From positions 14,241,717-14,305,716 of the forward strand of contig NC_071330.1 in assembly GCF_010183535.1 (NCBI RefSeq): a stretch of 64,000 bases of DNA, in the 5' to 3' direction. The notes beneath the pieces were generated by a model. It saw only the letters and a program-made list of their open reading frames with translations. It did not search any database and had not been told where the DNA came from. Made by a program: the position numbers and the translations under genes. Within the stretch, counting starts at the first letter, position 1, and each line of letters begins with the position of its first letter. Shown piece by piece: positions 55,151 through 64,000 of the stretch. Origin of the DNA: Caenorhabditis remanei. Its lineage: Eukaryota > Nematoda > Chromadorea > Rhabditida > Rhabditidae.

Positions 55151-56210
55151 TTGGAGGGGTTTGTCACTTTTATCTCCATTTCTCCATTGGAAAAGACCAC
55201 CAATTTGTTGATTTGGAGGAGAAATGGGATCCCAATTTGTAGAACTTGACGCTGGAATTAATTTAAGAGAAATTTTTAAAAAGTGATTGCGTCGTGTCGA
55301 ATAACAACTGAAAATGATCAAAAGTGAGCCTCTGTGTTCGTTACTGTTCCCTTATGGTAATTTTTGCGGGAGTTGTAGAAAACTAGAGCTTCATTTTTGT
55401 ACACGTTGACACATTTTTTTTTGTAAGAGACGTCTAAAAGTTTATCTTTGCTTCAAAAACCCCTCAGATGCAATTCTTTTATCACAATTAGAAAGCGTAA
55501 ATCTTAATCCCCTTCTTCAAGAAAAAATTTGAAAAGAAAAATAAGCAAGTCCCCCTCTTTCTTAACAACCAAATGTCATGTTTTTGAATAGAAAATTCGA
55601 AAATTCCTCTCGGAAATTTGTGAAATTACACGTTCTAAATGCAAAGACTCAAAAATTCGAATTGAAAAAAAAAAGTCATTCAGAGAAATAAGCTTTCAGA
55701 TAAATAAGATGTGACCATGTGAATCTTAATAACAAAAAAATGTATTATTACGAAAAGTGTCGAAAATAGTGTGAAATTTGAAAAAAAATCAGATTTCCAG
55801 ATTCAGCAGTTCAAGCGCTATCGAATGAGTATAATCATCCCTAGGTTTGGAGCAACTGAGGTCTTACCACGAAAACTACAGTACCCGGGTTACTGTAGTT
55901 TTCGTGTCGAGACCCAACTAGCTCCAATTCTAATCATGATTATACTCATTTGAAAGGTCTTGACATGCTGAATTTGAAAATCTGGTTAACATTTTAAGAT
56001 TCTAAGATCAAAACGAGATACATGATGTTTTTAATTTTCTGAATTTTCAAAAAGTTTCGAAAATCTGTAACTTTGTCAGTTTTCGCCGGAATAGAATGAT
56101 TTTTATTGGAAAATATGCAGAATTTTTTGAATTTTTGGGTAAAATCACAAGATTTGAGAAGATGAGATAGAAACACGAATTTACAACTGATAAAAAAAAA
56201 CTGAAAGAAA
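55151..56210. other. Intergenic with one fold-back repeat
   Basis: 55800-56130 carries the fold-back family (GAGTATAATCATCCCTAG, an ACGAAAACTACAGTACCCGG centre and the inverse). 55151-55800 is AT-rich with no gene evidence. A stretch at 55141-55200 resembles part of exon 1 of the CaaX gene (TTTGTCAC-x-TTTATCTCCATTTC). Confidence 0.45.
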
Positions 56211-59200
56211 TTATTCTGGAGGTTTGATCTCTTCAACCACAACAACTTCCGGGACGCCTCGTTTTTTGTTCCGTTCATCGATGATTTCGATCATTGAGAA
56301 GTTTCTGGGAAGCAGGTTGGCGTTTCCTGAATTTATTATAATTATGTAGTCTTAATTACTTAATTAGGCGATCTCAATTATCGCAAAGTAATAATTATCA
56401 ACCGTTCTAAGTCCCGCCCTGTTTCTGACCTACCTCTGACTACAGTAATCATTTGACAGAACGGGCACATCATATAATGACGATTGAAGCGGTTGAGAAG
56501 GACATCCGCACAATCATGACAGATAGTATGACCACATTCCTTCAAGATACGGGGAACTTTAAGGTCGCTGTACTCGGTGACACAGATACGGCACTCGATT
56601 CTGGAAAATTGGAGATTAGAGGTACAGTACACAAGGTATCAAGTTTCGCTGTTTTCAGTGAAAAATGACCGAGAGTGTGCCATAGTAATTCTGAATGCCA
56701 CACCATGAAAATTTTTATTGAATCATATAAATTGAACGTAGAGCTCTATTTTTGTAGTTGACAACTTTTTTGTACGGGCACTCCCTAGAGAGTTATGGAC
56801 ATTTTAAGACGACAGCTCAAAAATCGCACTATTTTCCACTAAAATTGGTCGATTTGAGGGAGAAATTACTGTAGCTCTCTAGGGAGTGCCCGTACAAAAA
56901 AGTTGTCAACTACAAAAATGAAGGTCTACCCTTGATCTATTTGATTTATTAAAAATTTTTATGGTGTAACACTCATTATTACTACGGCACACTCTCAAAG
57001 TTGATTCCTTTTCGTCCGGTACCGTACTTAAAGTGCCTTCAGATACTCAAATTTCGATAAAAACAAAATTTCCAAATTCTCAAAGTTTTAGATTTCAGGA
57101 CGTTTCAAAACCAGACATTTAAAAACTAGACGTTTCAAAAAACTGAAAAAATGAATAGTTCCACTGACCAAACTCTTATTTTACGTTTAGAGCCTAAATT
57201 TCAGGTTTCATGGTTATAATAAAAAAAAGGTCTAAATTATCTAAATTATCTAATTAGATGGCTCCAAGACGTTTCAAAACCATAACATTCTGACACAAAA
57301 AAAGCTGAAAAACGAAAAAGTTACACTGACAAAATCATGTACAGTGACCAGAATAGTTACACTGACCAAAATTTTATTTCATTTTTTGTTTCAAGCCGAA
57401 GTTTCATAGTTTCAAAACGTAAAATTGATCTTAATGGTCAAAATTATTTAGTTAGACGGCTCCAGGACGTTTCAGAACCGGATATTTCAAAAATTGTGAG
57501 TTCTTCTCCCCGTTTTCTATTAAAATTTTTCGAATTTAAACAAAATTAGCCTATTTTGCTCAAAATTTATTTGAATGCAATTATTATCGCCAAAAATGAC
57601 TGGAAATGACTGAATTTAAGCTTAAAACTACGAAAATTGCATAAAATCAATGTTAACTCAAAAACCACATCAAAATTGGTCTTAAATCAACTGAAACTCG
57701 CTAAATAGAAAAACCGCGTCCACGACGCCCCAGCCCTATGCCAAAAGTCAAGCGCTGCCTCGTAAACGCGTCAAAGGTACGCCGGACTCCAAAATTTATG
57801 AAAAGTTGAAGTTGTCTGGCGTGCTTTAGACGCGTTTTCTGGTGAAACAACTTTAAATTTCGACACTTAAGAGATTTATAGCGATTTATGTCATCTCGTT
57901 TTGAAATTTCTAAATATTTCAAAAATGGGAAGTCAGACACTCTGAAAACCATTCCTTTTTAGAACCGGGACATTTCGAAACCCTGCCATTCTGAAACTTG
58001 TCTCACCTCTCCTCCTTCTCCTCTTCCTCCACTTGTTGTTGTACAACCGTCGCCAACGCCGCCACTTCAATCGCCTCCACCGGTGCCACTCTTACCGTAT
58101 TCGCCACGTCAAAACTCGCCGGATAATCTTTCATTCTGATATCTCCTCTCATTGCGACATAGAAATCAATAGAATGCACAAAACTGATTGGGGCCATCAT
58201 TAGCTGGCAGACAGTTATAGATACGGAGTCTTTGACATCAGAATATGAGACGGCGAGACGGATTGAGGCGACGAGGAGAATGGAGTGAATGATGATGGCG
58301 AGCCAGACTTCATCGAAACGTTTATGATAGATACGATCGACATAGTCGTAGTTGGCGAGATGGGACATCATGAGGATCGGGATGATCAGGTTGCACATGG
58401 TGAAGAAGACGTAGGTCTGGAAATTGGGCCGAAAAATTCAATAAATCCCACAAATTTTCCAACAAAAATCATTCTATTCCGGCAAAAACTGACAAAGTTA
58501 CAGATTTTCGAAAACTTTCGAAAATCCTGAAAATTGAAAACGCGATATATCTCGGTCTGATCTTAAACGTTTGAAATGTAGACCAAATTTTTTAGATTCA
58601 GGACTTCAAGGCCTTTCAAACAAGTATAATCATGCCTAGAATTGGAGCAATTTGGGTCTCGACACGAAAACTACAGTACCCCCCTTCCCCGCCTTGCATT
58701 TTCGCGGCGAGACCCAACTTTGTTTCGAAACGTTTCGAAAATTCATAACTTCTTTATTTTTTGCTCAAATTTAATGATTTTTGGATTAAAATGTGCGGAA
58801 TTCATTGGTTTTGCCAGGAAAAAATATCCAGGTACAGTAATCCACAGGGTTTTTTGTAGTGGAACCCAAAAATTGTAAAATTTCTGAAAATTTACGAATA
58901 TAGGCATGATTATACTCATTTGAAAGGTGTTAAGGTGGTGAATCTAAAAATATGGTCAAAATTTCAAAATTCTAAGATCAGACCGAGATATATCGCGTTT
59001 TCAATTTTCAGGACTTTCGAAAAGTTTCGAAAATCTGTAACTTTCTCAGTTTTTGCCGGAATAGAACGATTTTTATTGGAAAATGTGTGAAATTTATTGA
59101 GTTTTCCGGGGAAAAAAGGTGAAATGTACAAGAGTTTATGAATATTGGAAGTTAGCTATTTTGGTCTTTAGAGGTCTTTAGCTATACCCTTAGACACTGC

Positions 59201-59592
59201 TTAGCTACATTGAGCGCGCCTGAGCTACCGTAACCCCAACTCACATGAGAATTGTACTCCAAAAAATAGACCATAATCCTTGGCGCCAGACCCATCACCA
59301 CCAACACTGCCGAAAATACCATCACATAAATCCTTCCGCGCTTCATCTTCGGCGACTTGATCTTTTTATACAAAAAAGTGTTGAAACAATTCAAGAACTG
59401 GACCACAATCGTCATAATCACAAAGACCAGGAATACAGCACCGGCGACGATAAAGTTGATAAGTTGGACGTCCGCAAAGATCAGGTACAGTAACCCGGCG
59501 ATAGCAAGGGATATGGTGAGGAGGACATGGCACGCGAAGTATTTATCAGTGAAGTTGAGGCGGCGGAAGGTTTGCGGGGTAGTGTCCGCCAT
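56211..59592 (-). CDS. Diverged single-unit six-pass RING protein (346 aa)
   Basis: Exons 59592-59245, 58416-58007, 56600-56434 and 56326-56211 join to 347 codons with consistent phases. Exon 1 has three membrane segments, KIKSPKMKRGR before the third, and a phase-0 end. Exon 2 has three more, ends VAMRGDIRM, then a Val/Ala- and Glu-rich linker (QQQVEEEEKEER). The RING starts at Cys256 (CRIC, CGHTIC, CHDC, CPFC). The acidic/hydrophobic tail ends EVVVVEEIKPPE. The exon layout equals that of the type A genes, although the sequence is far diverged, which argues that the RING-linked unit is old and the A/B cluster is a recent expansion. Introns hold several fold-back elements. Confidence 0.82.
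56671..56996. mobile_element. MITE with GAGAGTGTGCCRTAGTAAT ends
   Basis: Inverted ends GAGAGTGTGCC/GGCACACTCTC, and an inner palindrome with GTAGTTGACAACTTTTTTGT and CACTCCCTAGAGAG. Sits in the third-to-second exon intron of the RING gene. A second copy is at about 60085-60415. Confidence 0.75.
57118..57500. repeat. Imperfect tandem duplication in RING-gene intron
   Basis: A unit of about 190 bases with GACGTTTCA-AAACC, CACTGACCAAA, TTTCATGGTT and TAGATGGCTCCA-type words occurs twice, about 160-220 bases apart. Confidence 0.5.
58430..59120. mobile_element. Fold-back element in RING-gene intron 1
   Basis: A long imperfect palindrome: AAAAACTGACAAAGTTACAG, ACGCGATATATCTCGGTCTG and AAGTATAATCATGCCTAG on the left, with the inverses on the right (58905-59100). 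Same family as copies at 53508, 55800 and 61200-62340. Confidence 0.7.
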
Positions 59593-61200
59593 GGCTCAAC
59601 TGAAATTGACTGGAAATGAGGAATGAGAAGGGGGGCTCTCAGAAAGAGGGCGGAGCACACAATCGATGCTCAGACAACGGATTGGGTAATCCCGTGTTAG
59701 AGAGACGAGAAAAGAAGAAGTTGTGTTTTCTGATTAGAAGAAAACGAAAAAGAAGAAGAAGAAGAAGCAGGGACATGTGAGGGGGACACGAGAAGAGCCC
59801 CCGTGAGATTATAGGGTTGAATGGGGGAAAAATAGAGGGGAAGAGGAGGAGAAGAGGGAAGGTAAGTGACGTTGGTTGTTGGGTGAGCAGAGCGCTTCTG
59901 ACAAACACTTCTTCTTTTTGAGAAGAGGGGATTATACTCGAAAATAAAAAATAATTGGGAATGGGGATGAGCGGTTCTGATATTATATGAAGCGGGAGGT
60001 CCAGCTACAGTAGTACTTTAATACTGGCCATAAAGAATGCGACAAGAGCAGTTTTTAGTTGAAAAAGGTCAACTTTGTAAATGTGTCACATCCTCCTTGT
60101 TCATATCACAATATCGATTGTTAATGGAGTGTATAGATCACGAATAGAGTTTTATTTTTGTAGTTGACAAATTTTTTGTACGGACGCTCCCTAGCAAGTG
60201 ACATACATATCGTCGAAGTAATTTCTCCCTCAAATCGACTCTTTTCAGTGCAAATTAGTGCGATTTTTGAGCTGTCGTCTTAAAATGAGAATAACTCTCT
60301 AGGGAGTGTCCGCATAAAAAAGTTATCAACTATAAAAATGAAGCTCTACGTTCAATCTATATGATTCATTAAAAATTTTCATGGTGTGACATTTAGAATT
60401 ACTACGGCACACTTCTAACTTTGACCTTGTTTTTCTCGAATACCAAGCCTCGAGGGCAAAAACTGAATAAATATTTGGAATCAGTGTGATTTCAGCTTTC
60501 CAATGATATAGGTAATGCCCCTTATCTCCAGACCGAGTCCATGACCTTCCCTAGTAAGACCGATACTCTGAAATCATGACTTTTTAAAACCGGACATTTC
60601 GAAACCGTCAATTGTCCGGTTACAGCTTCAGAACGGTTTGAAGCAGAGATTTTCGAAAATGCCATGGTTATAAATAAATCGGTTTCCAAATGTCTAATTT
60701 TGGAATTTTTAGAGTCAGAATGCGGGTATCCAGAGAGGAAAAAGTGCACTTTTACAGATTTTCGAAAATTTTCAAAATGCTAAAGTTTTTGCACTTTTGA
60801 TATATACTTTTCCAGCAGTTCGTGGTTTTTTACCTATTTTGAGACTGAAATTGGGAGAATTTTTTTTGAGTTTCAAAAATTTTCGAAGTGCAGTTATTTT
60901 TCTTAACTTTCAGCTTGTTTTCAGCTTGAAATCACCTCGAAAAATATGTTTTTTATAATTTTCTCAAAATTCCGAGCTTACAACCACTAATTAGTGTTTA
61001 GAATGTGTAATTTTCTTCAATTTTGGAATTTTCTCGAAAACATGACATTTGGTTGTTAGGGAGAGACGGGATTTACTTCTTCTTCTCTCTTTTTTCAAAT
61101 ACTCTTTGAGAGACGGATTAATAAGTATATACGGAGAGTGGGGGTACTCGGAAACAAATTTAGAATGAGGGGATTATGAAAGATCCAGTAAAGGTGGTCA
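59593..61200. other. Intergenic: purine-rich upstream region, MITE copy, AT-rich spacer
   Basis: 59630-59900, just upstream of the RING gene start, is strongly purine-rich on the plus strand with an AAG-repeat (about 59742-59777). 60085-60415 is the second copy of the 56671 MITE. 60420-61200 has no recognisable gene; 61040-61080 contains a pyrimidine run. Confidence 0.5.
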
Positions 61201-62345
61201 TTGTAAAATAAATCTCTAACTTTGTCAGTTTTTGCCGGAATATAATGATTTTTGTTGGAAAATACGAGGAATTTATTGAGTTTTCCAATAAAAATGATCG
61301 CGGGATGGTTGGAGATAGCAAAAGGAAGAACACTCAACCTGTCCTTTGACTTTTCGACCTTTCGAATGAGTATAATCATGCCTAGTTTTAGAGCATTTTC
61401 AGAAGTTTTACTATTTTTGGGCCCAACTACGAAAAACCCTTCGGATTACTGTACCTGGGTATTTTTCTCAGCAAAACCAACGAATTCCGCACATTTTGAT
61501 CCAAAAATCATCTAATTTGAGCAGAAAATAAAAAAGTTATGGATTTTCGAAACTTTTCGAATATCTGACAATCACTTAAACTAGCGTAACCTAGTGTAAG
61601 ATTCCACGAAACTCATATTTTTGGAATCAGCACGTTAAGACCTTTCAAATGAGTGTAATCATGACTAGATTAGGATAAAGTTGGGTCTCGCCGCGAAAGC
61701 GGGGGAAGCGCGGTACTGTAATTTTCGTGTCGAGATCGAAATTGCTCCAAATCTAGGCATGATTATACTCATTTGAAAGGTCTTGATGTGATAAATCTAA
61801 TAAATATGGTCTACATTTCGAATTTTTGAGATCAAACAGTGACAAATGCCGTATTCAATTTTTAGGATTTTCGAAAAGTTTCGAAAATCTGTAACTTTCT
61901 CAGTTTTCGATGGAATAGAAGGATTTTTATTGGAAAATAAGTGGAATTTATTGAATTTTCCAATAAAAATGATCGCAGGATGGTTGGAGATATCAAAATG
62001 AAGAATACTTAACCTGTCCATTGACTTTTCGACCTTTTAAATGAGTATAATCATGCCTAGTTTAAGAGCATTTTCAGAAGTTTTATAATTTTTGGGTCCA
62101 ACTACGAAAAACCCGAAAAACCCGAAAAACCCGCGAAATTGGGTCTCGACACGAAATTGCAAAGAGGGGTACTGTAGTTTTTGTGCCGAAACCCAATTAG
62201 CTCCAAACCTATCCATGATTATACTCTTTTTATTTAAAACGTTTCCACGGGTTTTTTTGGGTTTTTCGTATGTGGACCCAAAAATTGTAAAACTTCTGAA
62301 ATTGTTCCAAATCTAGTCATGATCATACTCATTTGAAAGATCTCA
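61201..62345. repeat. Cluster of fold-back family copies
   Basis: At least two imperfect palindromes. GAGTATAATCATGCCTAG occurs at about 61367 and 62043; inverse pieces CATGATTATACTC are near 61757 and 62215. The stretch TTTTCCAATAAAAATGATCG occurs at 61283 and 61959. A short tandem AACCCGAAAA is at 62110-62132. Non-coding. Confidence 0.65.
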
Positions 62346-62456
62346 ATGAGCTGAAGTTGAATTATTTATCAAAAATAAATAATAATGTTTAGGTACTCCA
62401 CAATTGGAATTCTGCAACAAGTTTATTTCAACACAATACATTTTACCGTAATTCAA

Positions 62457-63010
62457 TTATTTGCTTGTTTTCTTCCGGTTCCTTCCATTTCTCTCAGCCG
62501 CAAACCAGTTTTTCACTTTTTGAATCGGCAGATCAAGTTCCTTCGAAATATCTTTCGCCTGTTGGTAAGTGATGTATCGATTCTCCGCGAATTTCAATTT
62601 CAGTTGGGTGAACTTGTAGCCATCCGTAATTTTCTCTCTATTAGCACGATAGTTGGACACTTTGGGAACCTATTCTTCCTTTTTAGATCCTTTTTTGTTG
62701 TCAGCACTACAATGGTTCACTTGCTGGACAGAGTAATCATTAGCTACAGTAATCCCTCCAGTAGGGAAGCCACGTCTGAAAAAAATACCTCAACTTTCAG
62801 AATTAGTAGCAAATTTCTGCCACTTACACTGACATAACACTGAAATTTGGGTAGATCCAAAAAGGATTCGGAGTGAATGGGTATATGGGTAGTAAAAATG
62901 AATTGAAGGGTATGATAGGGAATGGGTTTGGGTAATTCATCACTATGGGAGACTGGACTAGATCTATAAGAGAGTAGGTCAAAAGTGGGCGGGGCCTCAG
63001 TGACTGACAT
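62457..63010 (-). pseudogene. Degenerate homeobox gene remnant
   Basis: 62660-62457 codes a homeodomain-like region: KFAENRYITYQQAKDISKEL then PIQKVKNWFAAER. W48, F49 and R53 positions are kept, but the usual Asn51 is Ala. The same frame continues upstream through one TAG (62672-62670) to an acceptor at about 62776. A candidate first exon (ATG 63010 to donor at about 62832) joins in the wrong phase. So either the gene is decayed or my exon model is wrong. Loss of Asn51 and the stop both favour decay. Confidence 0.6.
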
Positions 63011-63420
63011 CACCTGCCATACTTAACTACAAAGGTTGCAATCCATCATGTGTCAAGTTCTCTCAGCTTCGATTATCTTTTCCCTCATCTTGTTTGCAGA
63101 ATGAGTATAATGATGACCATATTCTGACAAATTTTAATTTTTCTGAAATTTGGTATCACGGATGATCAAAATTCAAAAATTTTCAAACTATGTCATGATT
63201 ATACTCATTTGAACCGTCTTGACAAGCTCAATCCAAAATTATCGTTCATTTTCAACTACGGGCAAATCTGAACGGGTTACGGTGGAAAAAGTGATTTCTA
63301 GATTTGAACGATCTTCTGGAGATCTACATTTTGGTACATTTTTCAACTTATAAAACTCAGTTTGAAGCGAGTTAAGCGGCGGTCCGATTAAAAAGTATGC
63401 TAGAAACATTTCTGTTCCAG
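63011..63420. other. Spacer with repeat relics
   Basis: 63100-63230 has the GAGTATAATGATG/CATGATTATACTCATT fold-back words. 63300-63400 is the relic of the GC-rich element at 54773, ending AAAAAGTATGCT. Confidence 0.45.
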
Positions 63421-63609
63421 ATGATGTTCCTCTTCCTCTCCCTACAACACTTCTCCTCCTTCATCCTCTACATGATTCTTATCCCGAGAATCCCTGAATC
63501 TCAAATCACGTTCAATGGTCAACTCCGTCCACTTCTCACATCTCTATTGTTCAGTGCATATCTTCATGTTTCATTTCTCTCCCTATTCGCAACTAATAGT
63601 TATTTTCCT
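63421..63609 (+). CDS. First exon of a membrane protein
   Basis: TTCTGTTCCAG directly precedes ATG-ATG at 63421. 63 codons follow with two strongly hydrophobic segments (about residues 2-23 and 38-56), then a possible donor at CCT-GTGAGG. The size and phase-0 end fit a membrane unit of the local type, but no signature motif is present and no second exon follows before the sequence changes at about 63620. It may be cut by the sequence to its right. Confidence 0.35.
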
Positions 63610-63893
63610 GTGAGGAAGAGAGAACCGGGTTTTTTGAGAGAGACGCAGAGTGTGCGATTTAAAGGCGCTCACAATTATGGGCGAGGGTCTCGCCGCGAAC
63701 GAATGTTAACAGAGCGGCAAACAGAGAAATTGAAATCATTCTACGTGCGTTTCGTTCGTTTTTTGGTAGGATTTGTTTGGTTTATGTGTTTGAAGTGATT
63801 ATTGTGAGTAAAAACATTATTTTCAGTGTTTTTGCGAGGGAGAACTCGAAGAATTTTGATAAAATTTGCGAGAAACAGAAGTGAATCGTGGAG

Positions 63894-64000
63894 ATGGCGG
63901 ACGAGGATATTCAGAGTGCACAACTCGGAGAAATAATCCGAAAGAACGTAGAAGCGATGCTAGGATCGGTTTTGGCTGCCGTGAGACAACCGGAAGTAGC
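63894..64000 (+). CDS. Start of an open frame at the right edge (possible retroelement gag)
   Basis: ATG 63894 opens MADEDIQSAQLGEIIRKN and stays open to the window end (35 complete codons). The leader from about 63610 (AGAGACGCAG, TTTAAAGGCGCTCACAATTA, GGGTCTCGCCGCGAACG) is unlike the surroundings and follows an abrupt change. This, and a helical acidic start, would suit the 5' end of a retroelement, but a host gene is equally possible. Confidence 0.35.
   Translation, partial: MADEDIQSAQLGEIIRKNVEAMLGSVLAAVRQPEV

Noticed and set aside
59639..59908. 89-codon minus-strand frame
   Set aside because: Leu/Ser/Pro-rich translation of a purine-rich tract upstream of the RING gene; no splice signals or homology pattern.

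Overview
This is nuclear DNA from a Caenorhabditis-type nematode. The evidence is: many 45-50 base introns with GTRAGT donors and TTTCAG acceptors; isolated TTTCAG acceptors just before several start codons, as expected for spliced-leader trans-splicing; nematode-type gene families (F-box/FBA, snf-type SLC6 transporters, RING proteins with a CGHTIC core); a Cer-like Ty3 element; and Tc-type fold-back elements. I cannot name the species.

The window is dominated by one expanding family of membrane proteins. The basic unit is two exons coding about six membrane segments, split at a phase-0 intron after the third and ending in a [L/T/R]-[N/T/R]-G-[G/A]-[F/L]-R motif, usually followed by exons for a C3HC4 RING finger. 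Type A is one unit plus RING (about 300 aa). Type B is two fused units plus RING (about 500 aa, about 12 membrane segments). A diverged single-unit gene with RING lies at 56211-59592 and one without RING at 48366-50334; a further first exon starts at the left edge. These look like a lineage-specific set of membrane-anchored ubiquitin ligases. I know of no function for them.

Layout: 1-8831, a left-edge exon, three minus-strand A genes (848-1881 with a premature stop, 2173-3218 intact, 3858-7587 broken) and a plus-strand A gene head-to-head with the third. 9365-14693, 15606-21678 and 24849-42460 are three copies of a block 'A gene, B gene, then SLC6 transporter'. The SLC6 part is missing in copy 1, cut to two exons in copy 2 and complete in copy 3. 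A second copy of the head-to-head A pair (21909-23519) sits at the block 2/3 joint. 42461-46363 holds a Tc5-like fold-back carrying tRNA-Gly-like sequence and an F-box gene. 46364-64000 is lower density: a RING-less six-pass gene with an inverted copy of its last exon, a gene ending in a polybasic CaaX tail, a diverged RING gene, a homeobox remnant, and at the right edge a membrane-protein exon and a gene start.

Mobile DNA has hit the family repeatedly, and intact paralogues supply the empty sites: a 2.6 kb palindrome in an A exon (TA duplication), a 1.15 kb palindrome after another A gene (TA), a 7.1 kb Ty3-type element with apparently identical LTRs inside an A exon, a TCA-flanked fold-back and a TTAA-flanked palindrome. 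Introns and spacers between 11880 and 46100 are filled with a repeat whose unit contains two hairpins; 46500-63250 instead carries several other fold-back families.
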